Under the pieces are notes generated by a model that searched no databases, was not told the DNA's origin, and saw only the letters and a list, made by a program, of their open reading frames with translations. 36,531 nt of DNA. It comes from JARRNJ01 sp037385045 (GTDB taxonomy: Bacteria; Pseudomonadota; Gammaproteobacteria; JASBUN01). The position numbers and the translations under genes are program-made. Position 1 is the stretch's first letter. Each line of letters starts with the position of its first letter. The stretch covers positions 1 to 36,531 of the forward strand of contig JARRNJ010000016.1 of NCBI GenBank assembly GCA_037385045.1, in the 5' to 3' direction. Positions 1-7,819 of the stretch are shown piece by piece.

Positions 1-1
1 A

Positions 2-250
2 CGCAAAGGCATGGGATTCAACCTCATCAACGTAGGGTGTGCTCGCTCTCATCAACGTAGGGTGTGCTCGCTGCCGCAGGCAGCAGCGCACCGATGCGCA
101 CCGGAGGCTGCGGGCCGAGGCGGTGCGTCACCTTCGGTCGACGCACCCTACGTAAAGGCGTGGGATTCAACCTCATCAACGTAGGGTGTGCTCGCTCTCA
201 TCAACGTAGGGTGTGCTCGCTGCCGCAGGCAGCAGCGCACCGATGCGCAC
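2..250. repeat. Tandem 149-bp intergenic repeat (TAGGGTGCG palindrome family)
   Basis: Bases 2-101 recur almost unchanged at 151-250, a period of 149 bp. Inside each copy a 25-bp unit beginning CTCATCAACGTAGGG is itself doubled (23-47 and 48-72 in the first copy). Bases 56-152 form one complete element bounded by CGTAGGGTG and CGCACCCTACG, in the opposite orientation to the copies at 34630-34873. The second copy is cut off at 250 and runs straight into DNA next to the 3' end of the GGDEF/EAL gene, through a short TCCGGGCTACG stretch that resembles the other repeat family of this window. No gene is seen here. Confidence 0.85.
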
Positions 251-275
251 TCCGTCCGGGCTACGCGAGAGGCGC

Positions 276-2981
276 TCAAGCGCCGTTCACCAGCGCCGGC
301 AACGGCTGGTTTTCGCAGCAGCCGCCGGTAACGCCGCGTGCTTCGAGCAGCGCGGGGATTTCCGCCGCCGCCACCGGCCGGCTGAAGTAAAACCCCTGGG
401 CCAGGTCGCAGCCGTAGCCGCGCAGCATCTGCGCCTGCTCGGCGGTTTCCACCCCTTCGGCGACGATCCACAGGTTGAGTTTGTGGCCCATGGCGATGAT
501 GGCCTCGGCAATGGCCGCGTCGTTGGCGTTGGTGGTGAGATCGTGGACGAACGAGCGGTCGATCTTGAGCGTGGCGACCGACAGGCGCTTGAGATACGAG
601 AACGCCGAGTGGCCCTTGCCGAAATCGTCGATCGCCACCGGCACCTCCATGGCCCGCAGCTGGCGCAGGATGGCATCGACCCGCTGGTCGTCCTTGAGCA
701 AGAGGTGTTCGGTGATCTCCAGGCCGAGGCTCGCGGGGTCGAGTCCCTCGTGTTCCAGCAGCCGGGAGACTTCCCGCGCCAGATCGCCCTGGCTGAACTG
801 GCGCGGCGAAAGGTTCACCATGATCCGCACCGGCCGCATGCCCCCGTCCTGCCAGGCGCGAGACTGGCTACAGGCCTCGCGCAGCACCCACTGCCCGATG
901 TCCAGCGCCAGGCTGGTCTCCTCGGCCAATGGAATGAATTGATCCGGGGCTATCAGGCCCCGCTCCGGGTGCTCCCAGCGGATCAGGGCTTCCAGCGCCG
1001 CCACCCTGCCGCTGGCCAAGTCGACGATGGGCTGGTAACGCAGGCAGAACTCGTCACGCACCAAGGCCAGGCGCATGGCCGACTCCAGCGCCAGGCGTTC
1101 GTGGGCCAGCAGGCTCATGTCGCGGGCGAAGAACTGGTACTCGTCGCGCCCCAGTTCCTTGGCCCGGTACATGGCCGCGTCGGCGTACTTCATCAGCGCG
1201 TCGGCGCTGTCCCCGTCGTCGGGATAGAGGCTGATGCCGATGCTGCCGGTGATAAAGATCTCGCGGCCGTCCAGGTCGAAGCTCTGCCGCAGCACCTCGC
1301 GCAGCTTGCCGGCAACCATGGTCACCTGATCCACATCGTGCACGTCCTCGAGCAGCACCGTGAACTCGTCACCACCGAGGCGCGCCAGGGTGTCCTCGTC
1401 GCGCATCTGCTCGGACAGGCGCTGCGTCACCTGCACCAGCAGCCGGTCGCCGGTGTCGTGGCCGAGACTGTCGTTGACGTTCTTGAAGCGGTCCAGGTCC
1501 AGGAACAGCAACGCCAGCCGGCCGCCGTTGCGACGCGCCTTGGCCATGGCGTGCTCCAGGCGGTCGCGCAGCAGGGCACGGTTGGGCAGCCCGGTAAGCG
1601 GGTCGTGGTACGCCATGTGCTTCATCTGCATCTCGCTGCACTTGCGCTCGGTGATGTCCTGAACCGTACCGGCCATGCGCAGCGGCCGGCCGTTCCCGTC
1701 GACATCCACCCGCGCCTGCTCGTGCACGACGCGCACGCTGCCGTCGGGAAGCACCACCCGGTGATCGATGCTGTAAGGGGTGAAATAGGTCAGCGCCTCA
1801 CGCACCGCGGACTTCACCAGCCCGTGGTCGTCGGGGTGTACGCGTTCCAGGAACGCATCGTAGGTGGCCCCGAACTGCTGGGGCTCGAGGCCGAAGATGC
1901 GGTAGCACTCGTCGGACCAATACAGGTCGTTGGCGTTGATGTCCCAGACCCAGTTGCCGAGGCGCGCGATCTGCTGGGCCTCGGCCAGACGCGCCTCGCT
2001 GTCGCGCAGCGCCTGGTTGGCGCGGGTCAGTGCCGCGGTTCGCTCGGCCACCATTTGCTCCAGCTGTTCGTGCATATGCAGCAGCTCGAAGGTGGTTCGC
2101 TGCACCTCGTGCCAGAGGCGGTCCGGGTAACGGGTCCACAACCAGATAATGGTGCCCACCAGCAGGGCGATCAGCACCCCGCCGCCGCGCAGCCACCAGG
2201 TGTGGGGCGCCAGCCGATTCCATCCCCCCTCGCGCACCGCTGCCAACTCCCAGCTGCCGTTGGGAAACACGACCTGCTGGGTGACCGGATCGCCATTGAA
2301 CAACGCCGGGGACCCATAGAAATCCGCGCCGTGTGCGCCGAGTCCATCCCCGCCCCGCAAGGCGAACAGCACACCGCCGCCCGGATCGCCGGTGAGGCCG
2401 GCGTTCCGCAGCAGGGTGGCGGCGTCGATGACAATGGAGGCCAGGCCCCAGTAGCGCTGTTGTTCGCCGGTACCGACGTAGATCGGCGTGCGGCTGATGA
2501 ACGCCGGACCGCCATGCGCCAACTGCACCGGCCCGGCCACCACGGTGCCCCGGGTGCGCAACGCCCGTTGCACCGCGGCGCGCTGCGACGGCAGGTCGAG
2601 CAGATGCAGGCCCAGCGCGGCGCGGTTGGCATCCAGCGGGAAAACGTGGCTCATGACTGTATCGCGGGCCAGCTGGACGCTGCGCACGGCGCTGTGCCCG
2701 GCGGTGAGCCGCCGCGCGTAGTCGGTGAACTGGGCCTGGGTGATATCGGGATGGGTGGCCACGTAGCTGACCAGCCCCTGGTTCAGGAACAGGCGCGAGT
2801 TGAGCTCGCCTTCCAGCCGCGCCCGCACGGTGCTGGCCCGGCTCAGCACCTCGGCCCGTTCCTGGGCCTGGTAGCGCTGCTGGACCACCTGGTCCAAAAG
2901 CGCCGCGAACACCAACACCGCAACCGACATCAACAACGGCGGAAGAAAGTGCAGAACGCGCTTAAAACCTGGGCCAACCAC
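276..2981 (-). CDS. CHASE-PAS-GGDEF-EAL cyclic-di-GMP turnover protein
   Basis: A 901-residue membrane protein that makes and/or degrades the second messenger cyclic di-GMP. An N-terminal membrane helix (about 10-28) is followed by a periplasmic CHASE-like sensor (about 50-240) and a second helix (264-284). Then come a coiled coil (295-335), a PAS domain (336-445), a GGDEF domain (450-618) and an EAL domain (625-880). GGDEF is intact at 536-540 and is preceded by RDED (527-530), the RxxD inhibitory site at the usual 5-residue distance. The EAL domain keeps E664, N723, E755, DDFG (785-788), K806 and E842, so both activities look competent on paper. The GTG start is chosen because a very strong AAGGAGG lies seven bases upstream. 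The gene follows aceK on the same strand after 217 bp, so a shared transcript is possible but unproven. The small-molecule ligand is unknown. Confidence 0.95.
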   Translation of the reverse strand: MVGPGFKRVLHFLPPLLMSVAVLVFAALLDQVVQQRYQAQERAEVLSRASTVRARLEGELNSRLFLNQGLVSYVATHPDITQAQFTDYARRLTAGHSAVRSVQLARDTVMSHVFPLDANRAALGLHLLDLPSQRAAVQRALRTRGTVVAGPVQLAHGGPAFISRTPIYVGTGEQQRYWGLASIVIDAATLLRNAGLTGDPGGGVLFALRGGDGLGAHGADFYGSPALFNGDPVTQQVVFPNGSWELAAVREGGWNRLAPHTWWLRGGGVLIALLVGTIIWLWTRYPDRLWHEVQRTTFELLHMHEQLEQMVAERTAALTRANQALRDSEARLAEAQQIARLGNWVWDINANDLYWSDECYRIFGLEPQQFGATYDAFLERVHPDDHGLVKSAVREALTYFTPYSIDHRVVLPDGSVRVVHEQARVDVDGNGRPLRMAGTVQDITERKCSEMQMKHMAYHDPLTGLPNRALLRDRLEHAMAKARRNGGRLALLFLDLDRFKNVNDSLGHDTGDRLLVQVTQRLSEQMRDEDTLARLGGDEFTVLLEDVHDVDQVTMVAGKLREVLRQSFDLDGREIFITGSIGISLYPDDGDSADALMKYADAAMYRAKELGRDEYQFFARDMSLLAHERLALESAMRLALVRDEFCLRYQPIVDLASGRVAALEALIRWEHPERGLIAPDQFIPLAEETSLALDIGQWVLREACSQSRAWQDGGMRPVRIMVNLSPRQFSQGDLAREVSRLLEHEGLDPASLGLEITEHLLLKDDQRVDAILRQLRAMEVPVAIDDFGKGHSAFSYLKRLSVATLKIDRSFVHDLTTNANDAAIAEAIIAMGHKLNLWIVAEGVETAEQAQMLRGYGCDLAQGFYFSRPVAAAEIPALLEARGVTGGCCENQPLPALVNGA

Positions 2982-3198
2982 AACACCACCTCCTTATGGC
3001 TCAACACCGCGGACTCCAGCCCGCATTGCGATGGTCTCACCGGACCACTCCGAAGGCCACAATTTTCGACGTTTTGGGGGGGCTGGGCCACCGGCCATGC
3101 GGGCACAGACTGGTGCAGGACCTTGGACAATATAGCGTCCGGCGGCGCGCCAAGTTTGGCCTGGCGGACAGACGGCGCAGGACAGGCGGACGAACGGT

Positions 3199-4941
3199 TC
3201 AGTTGGGCAGGGCGACGGGCAGGTTGCGCAGGAAACGGAAGCGCTCGGCGTAAGGGTAAACGTTGGTGTAGACGCCGTTTTCCACGTCCTGCTGGCGCTG
3301 GCGCCAGTAGCGGTAGTCCAGCAGCTCGGGATGGCTCTCCAGCAGCATCTGGCGCCGCTGCGGGTCGGTGGTGATGAAAGTCAGGAACTCTTCCGGGAAC
3401 ACATCGTGGGGGCCGACGTCGAAGGCGGGCTCGGCGGCGAGTTCGTCCTCCGGATAGCGCGGCTCGGGAATCTTGCGGAACCGGCACTCGGTCAGATAGG
3501 ACAGTTCATCGTAGTCGTAGAACACCACCCGCCCCTGGCGGGTGACACCGAAATTCTTGAACAGCAGATCACCGGGAAAAATGTTGGCGGCCATCAGCTC
3601 CTTGATCGCCAGGCCCCAGTCGGCGATGGCGGCGCGGGCCTCGGATTCCGAGGCCTGCTCCAGGAACAGGTTCAGCGGCCGCATGCGCCGCTCGATGTAC
3701 AGATGCTTGATGACAATGATGTCATCTTCGATTTCCAGGCTCGACGGCGCCACCCGCTGCAGCTCCTCCAGCAGCTGCGGCGAGAAACGATGGCGCGGGA
3801 AGGCGGCGTCGGAGAACTCCAGGGTGTCGGCCATGCGCCCGACCCGGTCGTGCTGTTTGACCAGCAGATAACGGTGGATCACCTGTTCGTGAGTCACTTC
3901 CTTGGGCGGATCGAAACGGTCCTTGATCACCTTGAACACGTAAGGATAGGACTGCAGCGTGAACACGCTCATGACCATGCCGCGGGCGCCCGGGGCGATG
4001 ATGAACGGGTCGCTGCTGTCGCGCAGGTGATGGAGAAAATCCCGGTAGAACTGGTTCTTGGCCTGCTTGTGGAAGCCGATGCTCATGTACAGCTCGGCCA
4101 GCGGCTTGTTGTGCAGCAAGCTCTCCAGGAAGTGGATGGTGGCCGCCGGCACCGGCGTCTTGACCATGAAATAGGCGCGCGAAAAGCTGAACACCAGGCC
4201 CAGCTGGTCGCCGGTGGTGAGCAGCGCATCGGCGTAGACGGCGCCGCGGCCGTTGTTGAGCAGCGGCACCACGAACGGATAGCAGTGCTCGCGGCGCATC
4301 ACCCGGCCGATGAGATAGGCGGCCTTGTTGCGGAAGAACGGTGTCTCCAGCACGTCGATGCGCAGCTCGTCGACCGGCGCGCGGCGCAGCGGCGAGTGGG
4401 TCAGGAACATGTCGACGATATTGGCGGTATCGCGCTCCAGGTCCTCGAACGGCAGGGAGAAATAAAACGAGCTCAACAGCTCGCGCACGCTGGTATGCAG
4501 CCCGCCGTCCTTGGGGTGGAACGACATGTAGACGCGGTACTGGTCGACGAGCTTGCGCCGGTCGGCAACCGATTCGACGAAGATGTTGGCGTTGTTGAAA
4601 TACTTGCGCTCGAACATCTGGCAGAACACCGAATTGTAGAACGTCTCGGCCAGCTCCGGACGGCAGTGGCAGCGCAGCAGATCCAGGTACGCCGCCTTAA
4701 CTTCGCGCCAAAGGGGTTCGTCCAGTTCGGTGATGCCGAAGGTCTCGCGCACCTTGGCAATGATTTCGCGCACGCGGCGATCATAAAGGCTGATGCGTTC
4801 GATGGCGGCACGCTGCGCCGCCGGCCAATCGCGGCGCTCGAAGCGCTCGCGGGCGCCGCTGGTGACCTCCTGGTGAAAGGCGAAGTGCTTCTCGAAACCG
4901 GCGAGAATGGTGCGGGCGATCTGGTGCGCGAGGATCCTCAT
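3199..4941 (-). CDS. aceK: Isocitrate dehydrogenase kinase/phosphatase AceK
   Basis: A cytoplasmic bifunctional enzyme that phosphorylates isocitrate dehydrogenase to divert carbon into the glyoxylate bypass, and reverses that step. The 580 residues match the length of the E. coli protein (578). Family blocks are clear: the nucleotide-binding APGARGMVMSVFTL (316-329), VFKVIKDRF with the ATP-contacting lysine (337), VKQHDRVGRMADT (361-373), KHLYIERRMRPLN (412-424), and the catalytic stretch NIFPGDLLFKNFGVT (453-467) with FYDYDE (474-479). The frame is open further upstream, but the ATG at 4941 gives the family N-terminus (MRILAHQIA); its Shine-Dalgarno is weak. Unlike the enterobacterial aceBAK operon, no isocitrate lyase or malate synthase gene lies beside it. 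Confidence 0.97.
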   Translation of the reverse strand: MRILAHQIARTILAGFEKHFAFHQEVTSGARERFERRDWPAAQRAAIERISLYDRRVREIIAKVRETFGITELDEPLWREVKAAYLDLLRCHCRPELAETFYNSVFCQMFERKYFNNANIFVESVADRRKLVDQYRVYMSFHPKDGGLHTSVRELLSSFYFSLPFEDLERDTANIVDMFLTHSPLRRAPVDELRIDVLETPFFRNKAAYLIGRVMRREHCYPFVVPLLNNGRGAVYADALLTTGDQLGLVFSFSRAYFMVKTPVPAATIHFLESLLHNKPLAELYMSIGFHKQAKNQFYRDFLHHLRDSSDPFIIAPGARGMVMSVFTLQSYPYVFKVIKDRFDPPKEVTHEQVIHRYLLVKQHDRVGRMADTLEFSDAAFPRHRFSPQLLEELQRVAPSSLEIEDDIIVIKHLYIERRMRPLNLFLEQASESEARAAIADWGLAIKELMAANIFPGDLLFKNFGVTRQGRVVFYDYDELSYLTECRFRKIPEPRYPEDELAAEPAFDVGPHDVFPEEFLTFITTDPQRRQMLLESHPELLDYRYWRQRQQDVENGVYTNVYPYAERFRFLRNLPVALPN

Positions 4942-4982
4942 GGGAAAACCGGGAACCTGCCAAAAAGCGCTGCGTTGTTCAC

Positions 4983-5011
4983 AGTCTAGCGCCCGGCGCC
5001 GCCAGTGGCCA
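4983..5011 (-). promoter_or_regulatory. Candidate sigma-70 promoter for aceK
   Basis: On the minus strand TGGCCA (5006-5011) and TAGACT (4983-4988) are separated by 17 bp. Each matches four of six consensus bases. The site lies about 40 bp upstream of the aceK start, in the 197-bp gap shared with the divergent nitroreductase-like gene. It rests on pattern alone in GC-rich DNA. Confidence 0.3.
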
Positions 5012-5138
5012 GCGCCATGCCCGTGGCGCGCGTCGCGCACGATTTCTATGCTTGCGGTATCGGCCGGACCCGATCGCAACACGCCCGGGCACCGCCGGTG
5101 CGCTGAATCACCGCCCCGAGCACTGCGGAGGTGCCATC

Positions 5139-5786
5139 ATGGCCACGATCGCTTTATCGGTGTGGCGCCGGTTGACGGCGCTGTCGGTGCTGCTGCCGGC
5201 CGTCGCCCTGGCTGCCGAGCCGATCCAATTGCCGCCGCCCCATACCTCCGGCGGCATGCCGCTGATGCAGGCGCTGAAGGAACGCCATTCGTCACGGGCG
5301 TTCAGCGCCCGCACGCTGCCGCCGCAGGTGTTGTCCGACCTGCTGTGGGCGGCGTTCGGTGTCAACCGGCCCGATTCCGGCAAGCGCACCGCGCCCTCGG
5401 CGCGCAACTTCCAGGAAACCGACCTGTACGTGGTGCTGGCCTCCGGCGCCTACCGCTACGACGCCGCCCGCCATCGCCTGCTGCCGGTGGCGGCCGGCGA
5501 CCTGCGCGCCGCCACCGGGCAGCAGGACTTCGTCGCCCGGGCGCCGCTGAACCTGGTCTATGTCGCCGACTACGGGCGCATGGACGGCGCCAGCGAGCGC
5601 GACAAGCGCCTCTACTCGGCCGCGGCCACCGGGTTCATCAGCCAGAACGTGTACCTGTTCTGCGCCTCGGCAGGGCTGGCCACCGTGGTGCGCGGCTCGG
5701 TGGACCGTACCGCCCTGGCCCGGGCCCTGAAACTCAATGACCGCCAGCACATCATTCTGGCCCAGACGGTGGGCTATCCGCCCTAG
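5139..5786 (+). CDS. Exported nitroreductase-like (SagB/ThcOx-type) protein
   Basis: A 215-residue FMN-dependent nitroreductase-fold protein, probably periplasmic. A signal peptide (residues 1-26, ending AVALAAEP) precedes the domain. RHSSRAF (49-55) is the usual N-terminal flavin phosphate-binding stretch of this superfamily. TGFISQNVYLFCASAGLATVV (164-184) corresponds to the helix and strand that complete the flavin pocket, followed by GSVDR. At about 190 residues the mature domain is close to single-domain SagB/ThcOx dehydrogenases, which oxidise or reduce diverse substrates; nothing near it names a substrate. The ATG at 5139 is preferred to the upstream-open frame because GGAGG lies seven bases before it and a signal peptide follows. 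It diverges from aceK. An exported flavoenzyme of this type would need FMN in the periplasm or Tat-like export, and no twin-arginine is evident. Confidence 0.85.
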   Translation: MATIALSVWRRLTALSVLLPAVALAAEPIQLPPPHTSGGMPLMQALKERHSSRAFSARTLPPQVLSDLLWAAFGVNRPDSGKRTAPSARNFQETDLYVVLASGAYRYDAARHRLLPVAAGDLRAATGQQDFVARAPLNLVYVADYGRMDGASERDKRLYSAAATGFISQNVYLFCASAGLATVVRGSVDRTALARALKLNDRQHIILAQTVGYPP

Positions 5787-5793
5787 CCGGCGC

Positions 5794-5865
5794 AGCCCGG
5801 ATGGAGTGCAACGGAATCCGGGACCGCGGCGCTCATCGCGGATTTCGCGATGCTTCATCCGGGCT
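5794..5865. repeat. REP-like palindromic element (AGCCCGGATG type), copy 1
   Basis: An imperfect palindrome that starts AGCCCGGATG and ends CATCCGGGCT, with an inner GGAATCCGGGA block. It begins eight bases after the stop codon of the nitroreductase-like gene. A second copy with the same ends and inner block lies at 13891-13969. A transcript could fold into a long hairpin, so it may also act as a terminator or mRNA 3'-end stabiliser. Confidence 0.75.
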
Positions 5866-6164
5866 ACTTGAGCGGGCGGTGGATGCGCTGCGCTTATCCA
5901 CCGGGCAACAACGCCACCGGCGTCGCCGCCCGCCTGCCGCCTCGACCCGACCGGCACCGCCTCCAGGCCGAACCGCCGGTGCCCGGGTGCGTTTGGCGCG
6001 CCGCACCGCAACCCCGTTGCCCCCTTCGGGCCGAGTGCTTCATGGCAAACGCCGACGCCCGGGACGACTCACACCTGCCTGGGCCCGATAAATCGCCCGG
6101 TGAACAACCTCCTGAGGCGTTACACCCGGCCCGGAACCCTTCATTACATTCCGGTCACATTCGT
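5866..6164. other. Non-coding stretch after REP-like element
   Basis: About 300 bp between the REP-like element and the promoter candidate of the HAD gene. It contains GC-rich DNA with short inverted stretches such as GGTGGATGCG/CGCTTATCCACC. Open frames here lack recognisable domains and a credible ribosome-binding site, so I call no gene. Confidence 0.5.
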
Positions 6165-6192
6165 TTGCCGCGACTCCGGCGCGCTGTACACT
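6165..6192 (+). promoter_or_regulatory. Candidate sigma-70 promoter for HAD-IIA gene
   Basis: TTGCCG (6165-6170) and TACACT (6187-6192) are separated by 16 bp, each matching four of six consensus bases. The inferred start point is near 6199, leaving a leader of about 20-35 bases before the HAD gene. Supported by pattern only. Confidence 0.4.
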
Positions 6193-6232
6193 GCCCGCCG
6201 GTAGAGGTTGCCGGGCCACAGTGCCTACCGCC

Positions 6233-7072
6233 ATGCACACGGTCGAGGAAATCCGTTTCGAACAATTGGTCGAGCGCTACGAGGTGCTGCTGCTGGACGC
6301 CTATGGCGTACTGGTGCACTCCTCCGGCGCGTTGCCGGGCGCCGCCCGGCGCATGGACGAGCTGCAGCGCGCCGGCAAGGAATTCTTCATTCTCACCAAC
6401 GACGCCTCCAAGCTGCCCGAGGCCGCCGCGGAGCGCTACCGCCGCTACGGGGTGGCCCTGCCCGCGGAACGCATCATCACCTCAGGCATGCTGCTGGCGC
6501 ACCATTTCGCCGCCCACGGGCTGGTGGGCAAGCGCTGCGCGGTGCTGGGCCCGCCGGGCAGCGCGCACTATGTGGAGCGCGCCGGCGGCGTGGTGGTCGG
6601 CGCCGACCAGCCGTTCGAGGTGGTGGTCATCGGCGACGAGGCGGGCTTCCCGTTCTTCGACACCGTGGACGCGGTGCTCACCGGGCTCTACCGGCGGCTC
6701 GACGCGGGCGAACCGGTGGCGCTGGTGCTGCCCAACCCCGATCTGGTCTATCCCAAGGACGCCGGCGCCTTCGGCCTCACCTCGGGCGCCGTGGCGCTGA
6801 TGCTGGAGGCCGCGCTGCAGGTGCGCTATCCGCAGCGGAAGGATTTGCGCTTCGCGCGCCTGGGCAAGCCCCAGCGGGCCATGTTCGAGGAAGCGCTGCG
6901 GCGCAGCGGCAGCCGCGACATGGTGATGATCGGCGACCAGCTGGAGACCGACATACAGGGCGCCAACGGGTTCGGGCTGGACTCGGTGCTGTTCACCGGC
7001 GGCCTCACCCACGCCAACCTGGTGCTGGACCACACCCGGCCGCGGCCGACCTTCCGGCTGCATGCCCTGTAA
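6233..7072 (+). CDS. HAD-superfamily class IIA hydrolase (NagD-like)
   Basis: A 279-residue HAD-type phosphohydrolase of subclass IIA, with a large C1-type cap between motifs II and III. Motif I is LLLDAYGVL: the nucleophile D22 is present, but the usual second aspartate is Y24. Motif II is FILTNDAS with T55-N56. Motif III lysine lies in the RLGKPQRAMFEEAL block, and motif IV is MIGDQLETDIQGANGFG. A subgroup of IIA proteins (TIGR01459-like) is recalled to carry an aromatic residue at the second motif I position, so this may be a family trait rather than damage. The substrate is unknown. The ATG at 6233 is used; an in-frame GTG at 6221 is an equal alternative, as neither has a convincing Shine-Dalgarno. 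It stands alone, 78 bp before a two-component pair. Confidence 0.88.
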   Translation: MHTVEEIRFEQLVERYEVLLLDAYGVLVHSSGALPGAARRMDELQRAGKEFFILTNDASKLPEAAAERYRRYGVALPAERIITSGMLLAHHFAAHGLVGKRCAVLGPPGSAHYVERAGGVVVGADQPFEVVVIGDEAGFPFFDTVDAVLTGLYRRLDAGEPVALVLPNPDLVYPKDAGAFGLTSGAVALMLEAALQVRYPQRKDLRFARLGKPQRAMFEEALRRSGSRDMVMIGDQLETDIQGANGFGLDSVLFTGGLTHANLVLDHTRPRPTFRLHAL

Positions 7073-7150
7073 CCTCACGCGATGGCTGGGCGTTACCGCG
7101 GGTGGTACGCTTTAGCGCCGATTGGCGTTGCCGAGGAGCGGTAGACGGGC

Positions 7151-7819
7151 ATGAGGATTCTGATTGTCGAGGACAATGCGGTGCTCGCCGACGGCCTGAC
7201 CCGCTCCCTGCGCGAAGCCGACTACGCCGTCGACTGGGCCGCCACCGGCACCGACGCCAACGCGGTGCTGGAGAACGACACCTACGATCTGGTGATTCTC
7301 GACCTGGGCCTGCCGGGCATGGACGGCCTGGACGTGCTCAAGCGCGTGCGTGCGCGGCGCTGCCCGGTGCCGGTGTTGATCCTGTCGGCGCGCGACGGCA
7401 TCGAGGAACGCATCACCGGCCTGGACCTGGGCGCCGACGACTACATGGTCAAGCCGTTCAACCTGCGCGAGCTGGAAGCCCGGGTGCGCACCCTGATGCG
7501 CCGCGGCCAGGCCGGCTCCCAGGCGGTGCTCACTCACGGCCGCGTCGCCTTCGACATGACCAGCCGCTCGGTGACCGTCAACGACCAGGCGCTGCAGCTG
7601 TCCGCCCGCGAGCTGGGGGTTCTTGAGATCCTCATGCTCCAGGCGGGCAAAGTGGTGAGCAAGGAGCGCATGGTCGAGCACCTCTACGACTGGAACACAG
7701 AGGCCACGCCCAACGCCATCGAGGTCTACATTCACCGGCTGCGCAAAAAGCTGGAGCCGGCCGGCGTGACGATCCGCACCATCCGCGGCCTGGGTTACCT
7801 GCTGGAGGCCACGGCTTGA
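7151..7819 (+). CDS. OmpR/PhoB-family response regulator (TctD/QseB-like)
   Basis: A 222-residue two-component response regulator. The receiver domain (1-118) has the acidic pair E7-D8, phospho-acceptor D51 (in VILDLGLPGMDG), S79 and K101. The C-terminal winged helix (about 125-220) carries the OmpR signatures LQLSARELGVLEILM, VSKERMVEHLYDW and IEVYIHRLRKKL, ending in TIRGLGYLLE. It acts as a DNA-binding transcription factor controlled by the kinase encoded immediately after it; the two genes overlap by four bases (TTGA). The ATG at 7151 has only a distant GAGGAG upstream. Sequence and partner resemble TctD/QseB-type regulators. Neither citrate-transport nor motility genes adjoin, so the regulon is not evident. 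Confidence 0.95.
   Translation: MRILIVEDNAVLADGLTRSLREADYAVDWAATGTDANAVLENDTYDLVILDLGLPGMDGLDVLKRVRARRCPVPVLILSARDGIEERITGLDLGADDYMVKPFNLRELEARVRTLMRRGQAGSQAVLTHGRVAFDMTSRSVTVNDQALQLSARELGVLEILMLQAGKVVSKERMVEHLYDWNTEATPNAIEVYIHRLRKKLEPAGVTIRTIRGLGYLLEATA

Noticed and set aside
23..72. Possible CRISPR-like array of 25-bp repeats
   Set aside because: Only two contiguous copies with no spacers and no cas genes; part of an intergenic repeat family.
213..3374. Very long open frame (over 1000 codons) on the plus strand, opposite the GGDEF/EAL gene
   Set aside because: It is a by-product of high GC codon bias: the minus strand holds a complete protein with recognisable domains, while this frame has none.
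3331..4989. Long plus-strand frame opposite aceK
   Set aside because: Antisense to a full-length, highly conserved AceK; no domain or ribosome-binding site.
5850..6800. Plus-strand frame of about 316 codons overlapping the HAD gene start
   Set aside because: Starts inside the REP-like element and reads as Arg/Pro/Ser-rich shadow sequence over the real HAD frame.
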